This document shows positions 1 through 6,357 of a stretch of 6,382 nucleotides of DNA, one piece after another (the first letter of the stretch is position 1; every line of letters starts with the position of its first letter). Position numbers and translations under genes: made by a program. The notes under the pieces are model-generated. The model saw only the letters and a program-made list of their open reading frames with translations, was not told where the DNA came from and ran no database searches. Origin of the DNA: G020354785 sp965602045 (lineage in GTDB: Bacteria > Bacteroidota > Bacteroidia > Bacteroidales > UBA10428); assembly GCA_965602045.1 (NCBI GenBank), contig CBFCXR010000150.1:1-6382 (forward strand). Reading direction: 5' to 3'.

Positions 1-515
1 GTTTTGTAGTTTATATAACGTTTGAACTCATTGTTCTTATACACCAGTGCAGCATGATACCAGCGGCTTGCAGGATATAGTTGTGTAGGATCAATGAAGT
101 TCATATCTGCACCATTACCTGATTTGATATAATTATCCATATACCACATGCTATCGTTTAGAAATTCCAGTTCGAATAATATTCGTACATCCGGATTGCC
201 CTGCATATGTATAAATTTTTGCTCGGCAACTCCCCCCCTATCGACACGAAATACTACTTCAAATGTAAATTCATCTAAACCTATTAGGGGATTATTATCT
301 ATCACGACTCTATCTTCCGTCCCGTCAAATAGATAGGCGCTATCCTTATTGATGGTGATTATCTCAGGATTGCCTTCAGGTGTTACAGCAATTCCACCAA
401 TTGAAGTTAAGTTATTAAATTTCCAGGATGTGTAGTTGATCTCAGTTGCCAATGTGCTTGCACAAATAATAAACGTTGAGAACGCATAAATGACTCTTTG
501 TATTAGTGTAATCAT
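1..515 (-). CDS. Secreted LamG/concanavalin A-like domain protein, 3' end beyond window
   Basis: The reverse strand is open from an ATG at 515-513 through the left edge (171 codons, no stop). Residues 1 to about 23 form a signal peptide: a hydrophobic stretch (FSTFIICAS) followed by STLA, with likely cleavage before TEIN. The mature part reads as a LamG/LamG_3 jelly roll. FDGTEDRVVI (63-72) is the opening 'FDG..D.V' strand, FTFEVVFRVDRGG (83-95) the 'FT.E..FR.D' strand, EQKFIHMQ (99-106) follows, and RWYHAALVYKNNEFKRYIN (151-169) is the typical 'W.H.AlVYdg....YvNG' end. Such small exported LamG proteins are common in Bacteroidota polysaccharide loci beside GH105 genes; I infer carbohydrate or cell-surface binding, and no catalytic residues can be assigned. 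It is divergent from the hydrolase at 752. The coding strand carries a run of seven G (complement of 232-238) at residues R92-G95. The frame stays open on both sides of that run. Confidence 0.85.
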   Translation of the reverse strand, partial: MITLIQRVIYAFSTFIICASTLATEINYTSWKFNNLTSIGGIAVTPEGNPEIITINKDSAYLFDGTEDRVVIDNNPLIGLDEFTFEVVFRVDRGGVAEQKFIHMQGNPDVRILFELEFLNDSMWYMDNYIKSGNGADMNFIDPTQLYPASRWYHAALVYKNNEFKRYINYK

Positions 516-751
516 AACAATAAATTAATTTTATCAGGTTAGTATTATTGAAAACTAAAGTTAGCTAAAATCGTCGAAATGGTTATGGGTGGTATACAAG
601 TGCTCCAACAAAACTATTAAAAAATATCCGGAATGGTTGGCAAAGAATAAGCAATCCGGGAATTAACTAACTTGATTACATAATACAAAACTAAAAGAAA
701 AATTATGATGACTAGTTTGAATATAAAAGAAATTCACTTAAATTTAGCATT
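516..751. other. Divergent intergenic region between LamG gene and GH105 gene
   Basis: These 236 bp separate two divergently transcribed secreted-protein genes, so promoters for both should lie here. For the leftward gene there is a plausible -7 box (see the promoter entry at 609-644). For the rightward gene I find no convincing TAnnTTTG box; TAGTTTG at 713-719 is one base short. The octamer CAAAACTA occurs twice (609-616 and 686-693), which is TAGTTTTG read leftwards. ATCCGG also occurs twice, near 626 and 654. No small ORF, tRNA or strong hairpin is visible. Confidence 0.6.
609..644 (-). promoter_or_regulatory. Possible leftward promoter for the LamG gene
   Basis: Read on the reverse strand, TAGTTTTG (616-609) fits the Bacteroidota -7 consensus TAnnTTTG. 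TTTG at 644-641 could be the -33 element. The gap of 24 bases is slightly longer than the usual range of about 17-23, which lowers confidence. Initiation near 602 would give a leader of nearly 90 bases before the ATG at 515. Confidence 0.35.
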
Positions 752-2143
752 ATGAAAAAAATAGGTAAATACAAGAATCAATACAAAACTGTATTATTTC
801 TTGTTGTAATTATGCTTTTTAGCATTACGTTGAATGCTCAAGAAAGAAAAGTTCAGCAACTTCCAATATATGAAGTCGCTTATGAATATCCATCGGTTGA
901 TAACATTAAAGAGGTAATAAACCTTGTACGTAGTTACTATTTATCTACAAGCGCGATAAACATTATCGACTCCGAAACCGGCAAAGAGATTACTGATTTT
1001 TCAAAACCGAATAAGAATGCAATCGTTGCGCCAGGCTTCGCAGGTCAATGGTCCTACACCAATGGTGTGGTGTTATCAGCCTTTGAGTATCTTCATGATG
1101 TTACCGGTGATCCATCATTTTTAGCTAATACCACCAAGTTCTTTGATTTGATGATTGAAACCGTACCGTACTTTAGTAAAAATCGCGAGAAATTCGGCAG
1201 AGAAGCTAGAAATGGTTGGGGTAGATTTCCCAATTTTCATTCACTGGATGACTGTGGTTCCATAACTGCTGCAATGGTCAAAACATATTTGAAAGATAAA
1301 AATGAGGACTATCTTAAAGTAATCAACTTAACTGCTGATTTCATTTCCAACAAGCAATTTCGTTTGGATGACGGCACCTTGGCCCGTCACCGCCCACAGT
1401 ACCAATCAATCTGGGCCGATGATATATACATGAGTGTGCCGTTTCTTGCTAACATGGGTGTGCTTACCGGAGACAATAAATATTTTGATGACGCAATTAA
1501 ACAGATTCTACAAATGGCTGATCGGCTTTACATTCCCGAAAAGGAGTTGTTTGACCATGGTTGGAGTGTTACATCAGGTGATTATGATCCTCAGTTTTAT
1601 TGGGGGCGTGCCAACGGTTGGACACTCATGTCAATGGTAGAAGTGCTTGAGGTTCTGCCGGAAGGTTATCCTGGCCGTGATAAGGTAATGCACCTGTATC
1701 GTTCAATGATCCGCAGCTTAGCAGGTATTCAAGATGGTACTGGTTTCTGGCACAACATGTTGGATAAAACAGACACCTATTTGGAAACTTCATGTACAGC
1801 AATGTTCACGTTTTCGATTGCTAAAGGCATCAACGAGGGATGGATAAATCACGTATATGGTCCGGTGGCACTTACCGGCTGGAATGCCATTAAAACAATG
1901 ATATATGAAGACGGCGCAGTTGATGGCACCTGCGAAGGAACCACATTTGCACATGACAATACCTATTACTACCATCGTCCTAAAAATATTCATGCAACCC
2001 ATGGTTATGGACCGGTTTTATATGCCGGAGCTGAAATGATTCGCTTATTGCAAAATGATAAGATCGAAGTTCAGAAGGCCAGAATTAATTCTCGTAACAG
2101 CACTTTTCATTATAAGCTAAAAAGCGAGTGGCCTGAGAAGTAA
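752..2143 (+). CDS. GH105-type unsaturated rhamnogalacturonyl/uronyl hydrolase, secreted
   Basis: A 463-residue protein of the GH88/GH105 (YteR-like) (alpha/alpha)6-barrel family. These enzymes remove the 4,5-unsaturated uronic acid that polysaccharide lyases leave at the non-reducing end, by hydrating its vinyl ether bond. A signal peptide spans residues 1-29 (VLFLVVIMLFSITLNA), with likely cleavage before Q30, so the protein is probably periplasmic. Family landmarks in order: GRFPNFHSLDDCGS (157-170, conserved Asp pair 166-167), WADDIYMSVPFLANMG (221-236), YWGRANGW (283-290), TGFWHNMLDKTDTYLETS (330-347) and GTCEGT (392-397). In characterised members the general acid/base Asp lies in the WxDxxYM motif, so D223 is my candidate. 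The first Met is followed directly by a good signal peptide, which supports this start. Length is normal and no break is seen. A broken Sde182-like gene follows on the same strand after 108 bp, suggesting a former operon. Pectin-type rhamnogalacturonan is the usual GH105 substrate source, but ulvan-type or glucuronyl products cannot be excluded. Confidence 0.9.
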   Translation: MKKIGKYKNQYKTVLFLVVIMLFSITLNAQERKVQQLPIYEVAYEYPSVDNIKEVINLVRSYYLSTSAINIIDSETGKEITDFSKPNKNAIVAPGFAGQWSYTNGVVLSAFEYLHDVTGDPSFLANTTKFFDLMIETVPYFSKNREKFGREARNGWGRFPNFHSLDDCGSITAAMVKTYLKDKNEDYLKVINLTADFISNKQFRLDDGTLARHRPQYQSIWADDIYMSVPFLANMGVLTGDNKYFDDAIKQILQMADRLYIPEKELFDHGWSVTSGDYDPQFYWGRANGWTLMSMVEVLEVLPEGYPGRDKVMHLYRSMIRSLAGIQDGTGFWHNMLDKTDTYLETSCTAMFTFSIAKGINEGWINHVYGPVALTGWNAIKTMIYEDGAVDGTCEGTTFAHDNTYYYHRPKNIHATHGYGPVLYAGAEMIRLLQNDKIEVQKARINSRNSTFHYKLKSEWPEK

Positions 2144-2251
2144 ATGTATCTCAGTTTATGCGTAATTTTTATTTCCACATAAAACTTGATATTGTCAAAA
2201 TAGTTGAACAAAATAAAATGCTTAAGCAATTTAATATAATAAGGAAATAGA

Positions 2252-3156
2252 ATGAAAAAACAATTTATTTTAAGCCTGTTCCTTTTAGTTTTTGCAGGAA
2301 CAATGGTCGTAAAGGGTCAGGATTCAAAACCACGTGTTATTGTTATGACAGACGGCGAAATTGATGATCGCAGTTCCATGATTAGATTTTTGCTTTACAC
2401 CTGTGATGTAGATGCCCTCGCAATTATTGAAACAAATTCGATGTTTCAAAAAACCGGGCATAGCGCTGAGGACTGGTATGAGAAACAATTAGAAGCATAT
2501 AAGCAAGTTTATCCTAACCTGATAAAACATAATCCCGACTATCCAACCTACGAAAAGCTTAAAAGCATTAGTTTTGTAGGAGATGAAGACTATGATCATT
2601 TAAAGGACTTACGCAAACTTAGATGGGATCTGGTACCCGGTTATAAAATTTCTTTTAAACCTGACAATTGGCCAGATACGCCTGGTTCAGACAAGATTGT
2701 GGAAATATTATTGGAAAGCAGAAGGATACCTATAATTTTATTGAAAACGAAGTCAAAAAGAATCATGGGCCACTTGGTAAGTTGTATCCACAAGATTATG
2801 TCAGCGAAGGAGACTCTCCTGCATTCCTATACTCTATCGCAAATGGTCTGAGAAATCATGAAAATCCTACTTATGGTGGCTGGGGTGGAAGATTCGAGAA
2901 ATTTGACAAATTCGAAAACGTTTATGTTGATGCTGAAGATGATGGGAATGATATTCAGTTTAACTGGTGGCAATATAAAGACGCTGGTAGTTATGATGGA
3001 TTAGTGGAATTACAAAATTCGGAAAATGCAAATTTATATTTTGTAGCGCCCGATGTAAGTAAACCAGAGACAATCCATATTATTCTTAAAGTCACTGATA
3101 ATGGAAGTCCGGTCCTTGATTCATATAAAAGGATAATCATTACAGTCCTGCCTTAA
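2252..3156 (+). pseudogene. Sde182-like/DUF1593 (nucleoside hydrolase-fold) protein, frameshifted and internally deleted
   Basis: The N-terminal part (frame from ATG 2252) has a signal peptide (residues 1 to about 22, ending VKGQ) and then the family opening KPRVIVMTDGEIDDRSSMIR (26-45). Its Asp cluster D34/D38/D39 resembles the metal-binding DxxxDD of nucleoside hydrolases. TNSMFQ (61-66), YPNL (87-90), VGDEDYDHLKDLR (109-121) and DNWPDTPGSDKIVEILL (138-154) follow. After about residue 156 the frame turns to junk and stops at 2849-2851. Similarity resumes from about 2725 in the frame one base back, with NHGPLGKLYPQDYVSEGDSP, then NPTYGGWGGRF and the C-terminal module (WWQYKDAGSYDG ... TIHIILKVTDNGSP), ending at the TAA at 3154-3156. 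From memory of the family, the AWGG-NT block is missing at the first joint, and the QNDFAARMDW-ANHPP block is missing near 2930-2960. Family members are usually well over 400 residues. Function is uncertain: Sde182 is described as cellulose-binding, and relatives sit in plant-polysaccharide loci. AAGGA at 2241-2245 is a possible ribosome binding site. Confidence 0.85.
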
Positions 3157-3170
3157 GGAAAATAGAAATA

Positions 3171-3203
3171 TTGGAATTTTTATAATAATAATACATATAT
3201 TTG
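3171..3203 (+). promoter_or_regulatory. Bacteroidota-type promoter of the PadR gene
   Basis: TATATTTG at 3196-3203 is a perfect match to the -7 consensus TAnnTTTG. TTG at 3171-3173 is a correctly placed -33 element with a 22-base gap. Transcription should start near 3208-3211, leaving a leader of about 30 bases before the ATG at 3239. The predicted start point lies inside the dyad TCTATAATAGA, so a protein bound there would block initiation. Confidence 0.7.
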
Positions 3204-3206
3204 TAT

Positions 3207-3230
3207 TCTATAATAGAGTACTATTTTATA
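3207..3230. promoter_or_regulatory. Candidate PadR operator at the regulator's own transcription start
   Basis: TCTATAATAGA (3207-3217) is a perfect 11-bp dyad (TCTAT-A-ATAGA). A weaker relative, ACTATTTTATA, begins 13 bases later at 3220. The 14-mer TCTATAATAGAGTA (3207-3220) recurs exactly, inverted, at 3785-3798 on the other side of the regulator gene. The position over the expected start site suggests repression of the regulator's own gene. Assigning this site to the PadR protein is inference from location and symmetry. Confidence 0.55.
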
Positions 3231-3238
3231 TATTATTT

Positions 3239-3769
3239 ATGTCTACAATTGATTTAATAATACTTGGCAAAATTATGGAACACCCGGTTAGTGCGTATGA
3301 GTTGGTTAATATACTTGAAACACAAAATTTAAGCCGATGGGTCAAAATCAGTTCACAAGGAGTTTACAGGAATGTTACAATTCTTCACGAGAAGGGTTAC
3401 CTGGAAGGTAAAAAAGTAAAAGAGGGTAATATGCCTGAAAAAACAATATATTCAATTACTCAAAAAGGCGATGATCATTTTAATGAATTAATGAAAAAAA
3501 TGTCTACAAGATTAGATGATTTTTATTTCAGTTTTAATGCTGTAATTGCCAATATCGATAAGGTTGATAAAAAAACCGGCCTTAGTTATCTTGAATCAAT
3601 CAGGGCAAAAATTTATGAGCATAAAGGACAATTAAATGCTAATTATGAATATCGAAAAGATAAATTGCAATTATGTGGATTGGCTATACTCGAATTATAC
3701 CACAAAATCTTTAATCGGATTTTAGTTGACTGGATTGATGAATTAGTAGAAAAATTCAGGAAAAGTTAA
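3239..3769 (+). CDS. PadR-family winged-helix transcriptional regulator
   Basis: A 176-residue cytoplasmic DNA-binding protein. Residues 5-27 (DLIILGKIMEHPVSAYELVNIL) match the PadR opening 'L.iLglL...p.sgYeL...l'. Residues 38-57 (SSQGVYRNVTILHEKGYLEG) are the recognition helix and the turn into the wing, equivalent to the family's 's.GtiYp.L..Le..G.l'. PEKTIYSITQKG (66-77) is the wing with its 'r..Y.iT..G' signature. From about residue 80 a helical C-terminal region, rich in charged residues, resembles the dimerisation arm of longer PadR proteins (VirR/AphA-like C-terminal domain). There is no membrane segment or obvious ligand pocket to read. PadR proteins are usually repressors released by a small molecule; the effector here is unknown. 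The gene starts about 30 bases after a good promoter and ends 64 bases before a TonB-dependent receptor gene, with matching dyads on both sides, so that receptor is the likely target. Confidence 0.9.
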   Translation: MSTIDLIILGKIMEHPVSAYELVNILETQNLSRWVKISSQGVYRNVTILHEKGYLEGKKVKEGNMPEKTIYSITQKGDDHFNELMKKMSTRLDDFYFSFNAVIANIDKVDKKTGLSYLESIRAKIYEHKGQLNANYEYRKDKLQLCGLAILELYHKIFNRILVDWIDELVEKFRKS

Positions 3770-3784
3770 TTTTTTTTATGGCAA

Positions 3785-3830
3785 TACTCTATTATAGATT
3801 ATTTTATTATAGATTAATATAAATTATAGT
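3785..3830. promoter_or_regulatory. Array of three TCTATTATAGA-like sites upstream of the receptor gene
   Basis: Three related 11-mers lie in a row: TCTATTATAGA (3788-3798, perfect dyad), TTTATTATAGA (3803-3813, one change) and TAAATTATAGT (3820-3830, three changes). Spacing between starts is 15 and 17 bases. ATTATAG is exact in all three, and the first two share the direct repeat TATTATAGATTA (3790-3801 and 3805-3816). The first site is the inverted copy of the 14-mer at the PadR start site. The last site ends three bases before the receptor ATG. I see no clear TAnnTTTG box in the gap, so the receptor may be read through from the PadR promoter or from a promoter I cannot recognise. Confidence 0.55.
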
Positions 3831-3833
3831 ATT

Positions 3834-6188
3834 ATGAACAAGAGAATTTATTTAATTTTATTTTTAAGTGCTGGGTTAAGCAGCTTAATTTACCCACAAT
3901 CGGAGTTAAAACAAACAATTCGGGGGCATATAGTTGATAAAAACACCCATATGCCTTTAATCGGTGCAACGGTTGCAATTATAAGTTTGGATTTGCAAAT
4001 AGGTACTATAGCCAATGAAACCGGAGAGTTCATATTAAATAATGTGCCTGTCGGTCGACAATCTTTACAGGTTAGGTATATTGGCTATTTGCCAGTAAGC
4101 ATAAACAATATAATTTTGAGTTCGGCAAAAGAATTAATCTTAGATATTGGAATGGAACAGGATGTTAATGAAATTAAAGAAATCTTTATAAAACCTGACT
4201 TCAGTAGAAATAAAGCTCAAAATGAAATGGCATCAGTTAGTGCAAGGTCTTTTACAATTGAAGAAACAAAGCGATATGCCGGGAGTTTAGGTGATCCTTC
4301 AAAAATGGCTGCAAATTATGCAGGTGTTACCTCGGTTGATGACAACAGGAATGATATTGTTATCCGGGGAAATTCCCCCAGTGGTTTACTTTGGAAGCTT
4401 GATGGGATTGAAATACCTAATCCCAATCATTTTGGTTCGTTAGGCAGTACAGGAGGTTCAGTTACAATGCTAAATAGTAATTTATTAGCCAATTCCGATT
4501 TTTATTCAGGGGCTTTCCCCTCCGAATACGGCAATGCTATTTCCGGTGTTTTTGATCTGAAGCTACGATCGGGTAATTGTATTGAAAAAGAATTTTGGGC
4601 ACAAGCCGGCTGGAATGGTTTTGAATTTGGAGCAGAAGGTAATTTACCTTTGACTAAATCAGGATCATATTTATTTACTTATCGGTATTCAATTATGGAT
4701 GTTATGAATAAGTTAGGCGTTGATATTGGTTATAATCCACAATACCAGGATATGACTTTAAAAGTTGATTTTCCTTTAAAAAACTATAGTAAGCTTAGTA
4801 TTATTGGACTTGGTGGAATTTCCAAAATTGATATCCTTGACAGTGATGATGATATTGCAGAATGGACATATAGTAATAGTGGTGTTGATATATATAATGA
4901 TTCAAAGATTGGAGTTTTAGGTATAAAATATAGTTTTTTACCAAATAAAAAACTTCGGGTAAATAATGCAATATCTATTACAGGACATCATTTCCAAACA
5001 ACTATTGATACGCTCAATAATATTGATTTTGTGAAATTTATGACTAAACATGAGGATGAGGTAGAATTTAAATACTCAATTAACACAACTTTGTTTTACC
5101 AGCTAAATTCAAAGAATAGCTTTAAAACCGGGTTGACAAATGACATTTATTCCAATTCATTTATTGATAGCATATATTCTGGCCCTGTAAAAGGTTATAG
5201 AAATCTTGTTGATATTAATAATAAAATTAACTTCTTAAGGAGTTATATACAATGGCATCATAAATTTTCAAATTCATTTTCCATAATAAATGGTTTAAAT
5301 TGCCAGTATCTGTTTTTTAATAACACAAAATCTTATGAACCAAGAATTGGCTTAAAATGGGAATTTTTCAGCAATCATATTTTAAATATTGGAATAGGTA
5401 TGCACAGCCAATTGCAGCCAAGGTTAATCTATTATGTTCAAAACGAAAATAATCAACTTACCAATAAAGATTTAGGTTATACAAAAAGCAATCAAGTTAT
5501 TATCGGATATGATTACCTGATGATTAATGATTTAAGACTTAAAATCGAAAGCTATTATCAGTATTTACACAATGTTCCGGTTAAGCAAAATCTTAATGAA
5601 CCATTTTCTATGCTTAATTCAGGTGCTTATTTCCACATTAATTTGGAGGATAGTTTAGTAAATGAAGGTACAGGTCGAAATTATGGAATTGAATTTACAC
5701 TTGAAAAATTCTTTTCTAAAAATTACTATTTTTTAATCACGGGATCATTATTTGAATCGAAATATACAGCTTATGATAAAATTGAGAGAAATACCCTTTT
5801 TAATGGAAACTTTGTTTTTAATATTCTAGGAGGTTATGAGTTTAAAACAGGCAAATATAATGTATTAGTCTTAGGTTTAAAAAACACTTGGGCAGGTGGT
5901 AAAAGATATATTCCTTTTGATATCCAAAAATCAATGCAAACAGGAAAAGTAATATATAATTATAATGATGCTTTTAACAATAGATATAATGATTACTTAA
6001 GAATTGATTTAAAATTTGGATTCAGGATAAACAGGCCAAAACTTAATGCTGAAGTTGCAGTTGATTTTCAGAATTTGACTAACCATAAGAATATTTTTAT
6101 CGAAAATATGGATGTCGAAACAGGCGAAATTCGAAAAGAATACCAGGTTGGTTTTTTCCCAATGGGCACTTTAAGGATACAATTCTAA
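3834..6188 (+). CDS. TonB-dependent outer-membrane receptor with carboxypeptidase-regulatory-like N-terminal domain
   Basis: A 784-residue outer-membrane protein. A signal peptide covers about residues 1-20 (IYLILFLSAGLSSLIY). Residues 27 to about 108 form a CarboxypepD_reg-like beta-sandwich: IRGHIVDKNTHMPLIGATV (29-47), TIANETGEFILNNVPVG (58-74) and YIGYLP (82-87). The plug domain follows at about 120-246, with DIVIRGNSPSGLLWKLDGI (174-192) and FYSGAFPSEYGNAISGVFDL (223-242). The rest is a beta-barrel of alternating aromatic strands ending in TLRIQF, the usual barrel closing strand with a terminal Phe. The length fits small Bacteroidota receptors and is shorter than most SusC proteins (around 1000 residues). 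No SusD-like gene is visible, so substrate import by a classical SusCD pair is not supported. The cargo is unknown; a siderophore, peptide or other small ligand is as likely as a glycan. The gene sits directly behind the PadR gene and the operator-like array. Composition is very AT-rich in the barrel: 5221-5280 has 12 G+C in 60. Confidence 0.9.
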   Translation: MNKRIYLILFLSAGLSSLIYPQSELKQTIRGHIVDKNTHMPLIGATVAIISLDLQIGTIANETGEFILNNVPVGRQSLQVRYIGYLPVSINNIILSSAKELILDIGMEQDVNEIKEIFIKPDFSRNKAQNEMASVSARSFTIEETKRYAGSLGDPSKMAANYAGVTSVDDNRNDIVIRGNSPSGLLWKLDGIEIPNPNHFGSLGSTGGSVTMLNSNLLANSDFYSGAFPSEYGNAISGVFDLKLRSGNCIEKEFWAQAGWNGFEFGAEGNLPLTKSGSYLFTYRYSIMDVMNKLGVDIGYNPQYQDMTLKVDFPLKNYSKLSIIGLGGISKIDILDSDDDIAEWTYSNSGVDIYNDSKIGVLGIKYSFLPNKKLRVNNAISITGHHFQTTIDTLNNIDFVKFMTKHEDEVEFKYSINTTLFYQLNSKNSFKTGLTNDIYSNSFIDSIYSGPVKGYRNLVDINNKINFLRSYIQWHHKFSNSFSIINGLNCQYLFFNNTKSYEPRIGLKWEFFSNHILNIGIGMHSQLQPRLIYYVQNENNQLTNKDLGYTKSNQVIIGYDYLMINDLRLKIESYYQYLHNVPVKQNLNEPFSMLNSGAYFHINLEDSLVNEGTGRNYGIEFTLEKFFSKNYYFLITGSLFESKYTAYDKIERNTLFNGNFVFNILGGYEFKTGKYNVLVLGLKNTWAGGKRYIPFDIQKSMQTGKVIYNYNDAFNNRYNDYLRIDLKFGFRINRPKLNAEVAVDFQNLTNHKNIFIENMDVETGEIRKEYQVGFFPMGTLRIQF

Positions 6189-6238
6189 AAAGATATAAGC
6201 AACTATACTTATACGAAAACGTATTTGATTATATCTTT
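6189..6238 (+). terminator. Nested hairpin directly after the receptor stop codon
   Basis: AAAGATATAA (6189-6198) pairs perfectly with TTATATCTTT (6229-6238). Inside the 30-base loop, ATACG (6211-6215) pairs with CGTAT (6220-6224) around an AAAA loop. The outer stem begins on the base after the TAA. It could end transcription or protect the mRNA 3' end. The outer stem is almost all A/T and no long U run follows, so it is not a textbook intrinsic terminator. Confidence 0.45.
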
Positions 6239-6357
6239 ATTCAGATACTTTTGAGGATTATTATCATACAGTTAATTTAAATAATAAGGGGACAGGTCTG
6301 TATATTATTAAAATTAAAGATAATGAGAACATATTGATAATTCTTGATTTGGAATAA
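6229..6357 (+). pseudogene. Orphan T9SS-like C-terminal sorting domain fragment
   Basis: The frame is open from 6229 to a TAA at 6355-6357. It reads LYSDTFEDYYHTVNLNNKG and then TGLYIIKIKDNENILIILDL. The pattern 'G.lly...f......v.L....GlYiikI......' is that of the T9SS type A sorting domain found at the end of secreted Bacteroidota proteins. It directs export through the type IX machinery and attachment or release at the cell surface. There is no start codon or gene body: the frame is closed by TGA at 6226-6228, and the receptor ends 40 bases upstream. In the next frame VFDYI (6221-6235) could be the preceding 'vyD..G' strand with the GK turn lost. The usual terminal 'kkiv' is replaced by ILDLE. 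I read it as the remnant of a lost secreted protein. Similarity is judged by eye. Confidence 0.5.

Noticed and set aside
148..336. Forward 62-codon open frame
   Set aside because: It lies antisense to the LamG gene, is Ser/Asn/Thr-rich without domain or signal features, and the reverse frame has clear family motifs.
713..719. -7 promoter box TAGTTTG for the GH105 gene
   Set aside because: It is one base short of TAnnTTTG, and no TTG sits at the right distance upstream.
1434..1640. Forward 68-codon frame within the hydrolase gene
   Set aside because: It is an out-of-frame shadow of the intact GH105 reading frame, with no recognisable content.
1790..2002. Reverse 70-codon frame within the hydrolase gene
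   Set aside because: It is antisense to the conserved GH105 C-terminal motifs. The Cys-rich peptide has no family resemblance.
2740..2775. Programmed ribosomal frameshift to join the two halves of the Sde182-like gene
   Set aside because: No convincing slippery heptamer or following structure is seen at the frame change, and missing family sequence on the far side fits deletion better.
2668..3156. Separate 162-residue gene starting at ATG 2668
   Set aside because: The first residues (MARYAWFRQDCG) are the out-of-frame reading of the conserved NWPDTPGSDKIVE segment. Real similarity starts only near 2725, so this is the back half of the broken gene.
3751..3777. Intrinsic terminator after the PadR gene (T8 run at 3770-3777)
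   Set aside because: There is no GC-containing hairpin before the T run. Only weak A/T pairing is possible, so read-through into the receptor gene remains plausible.
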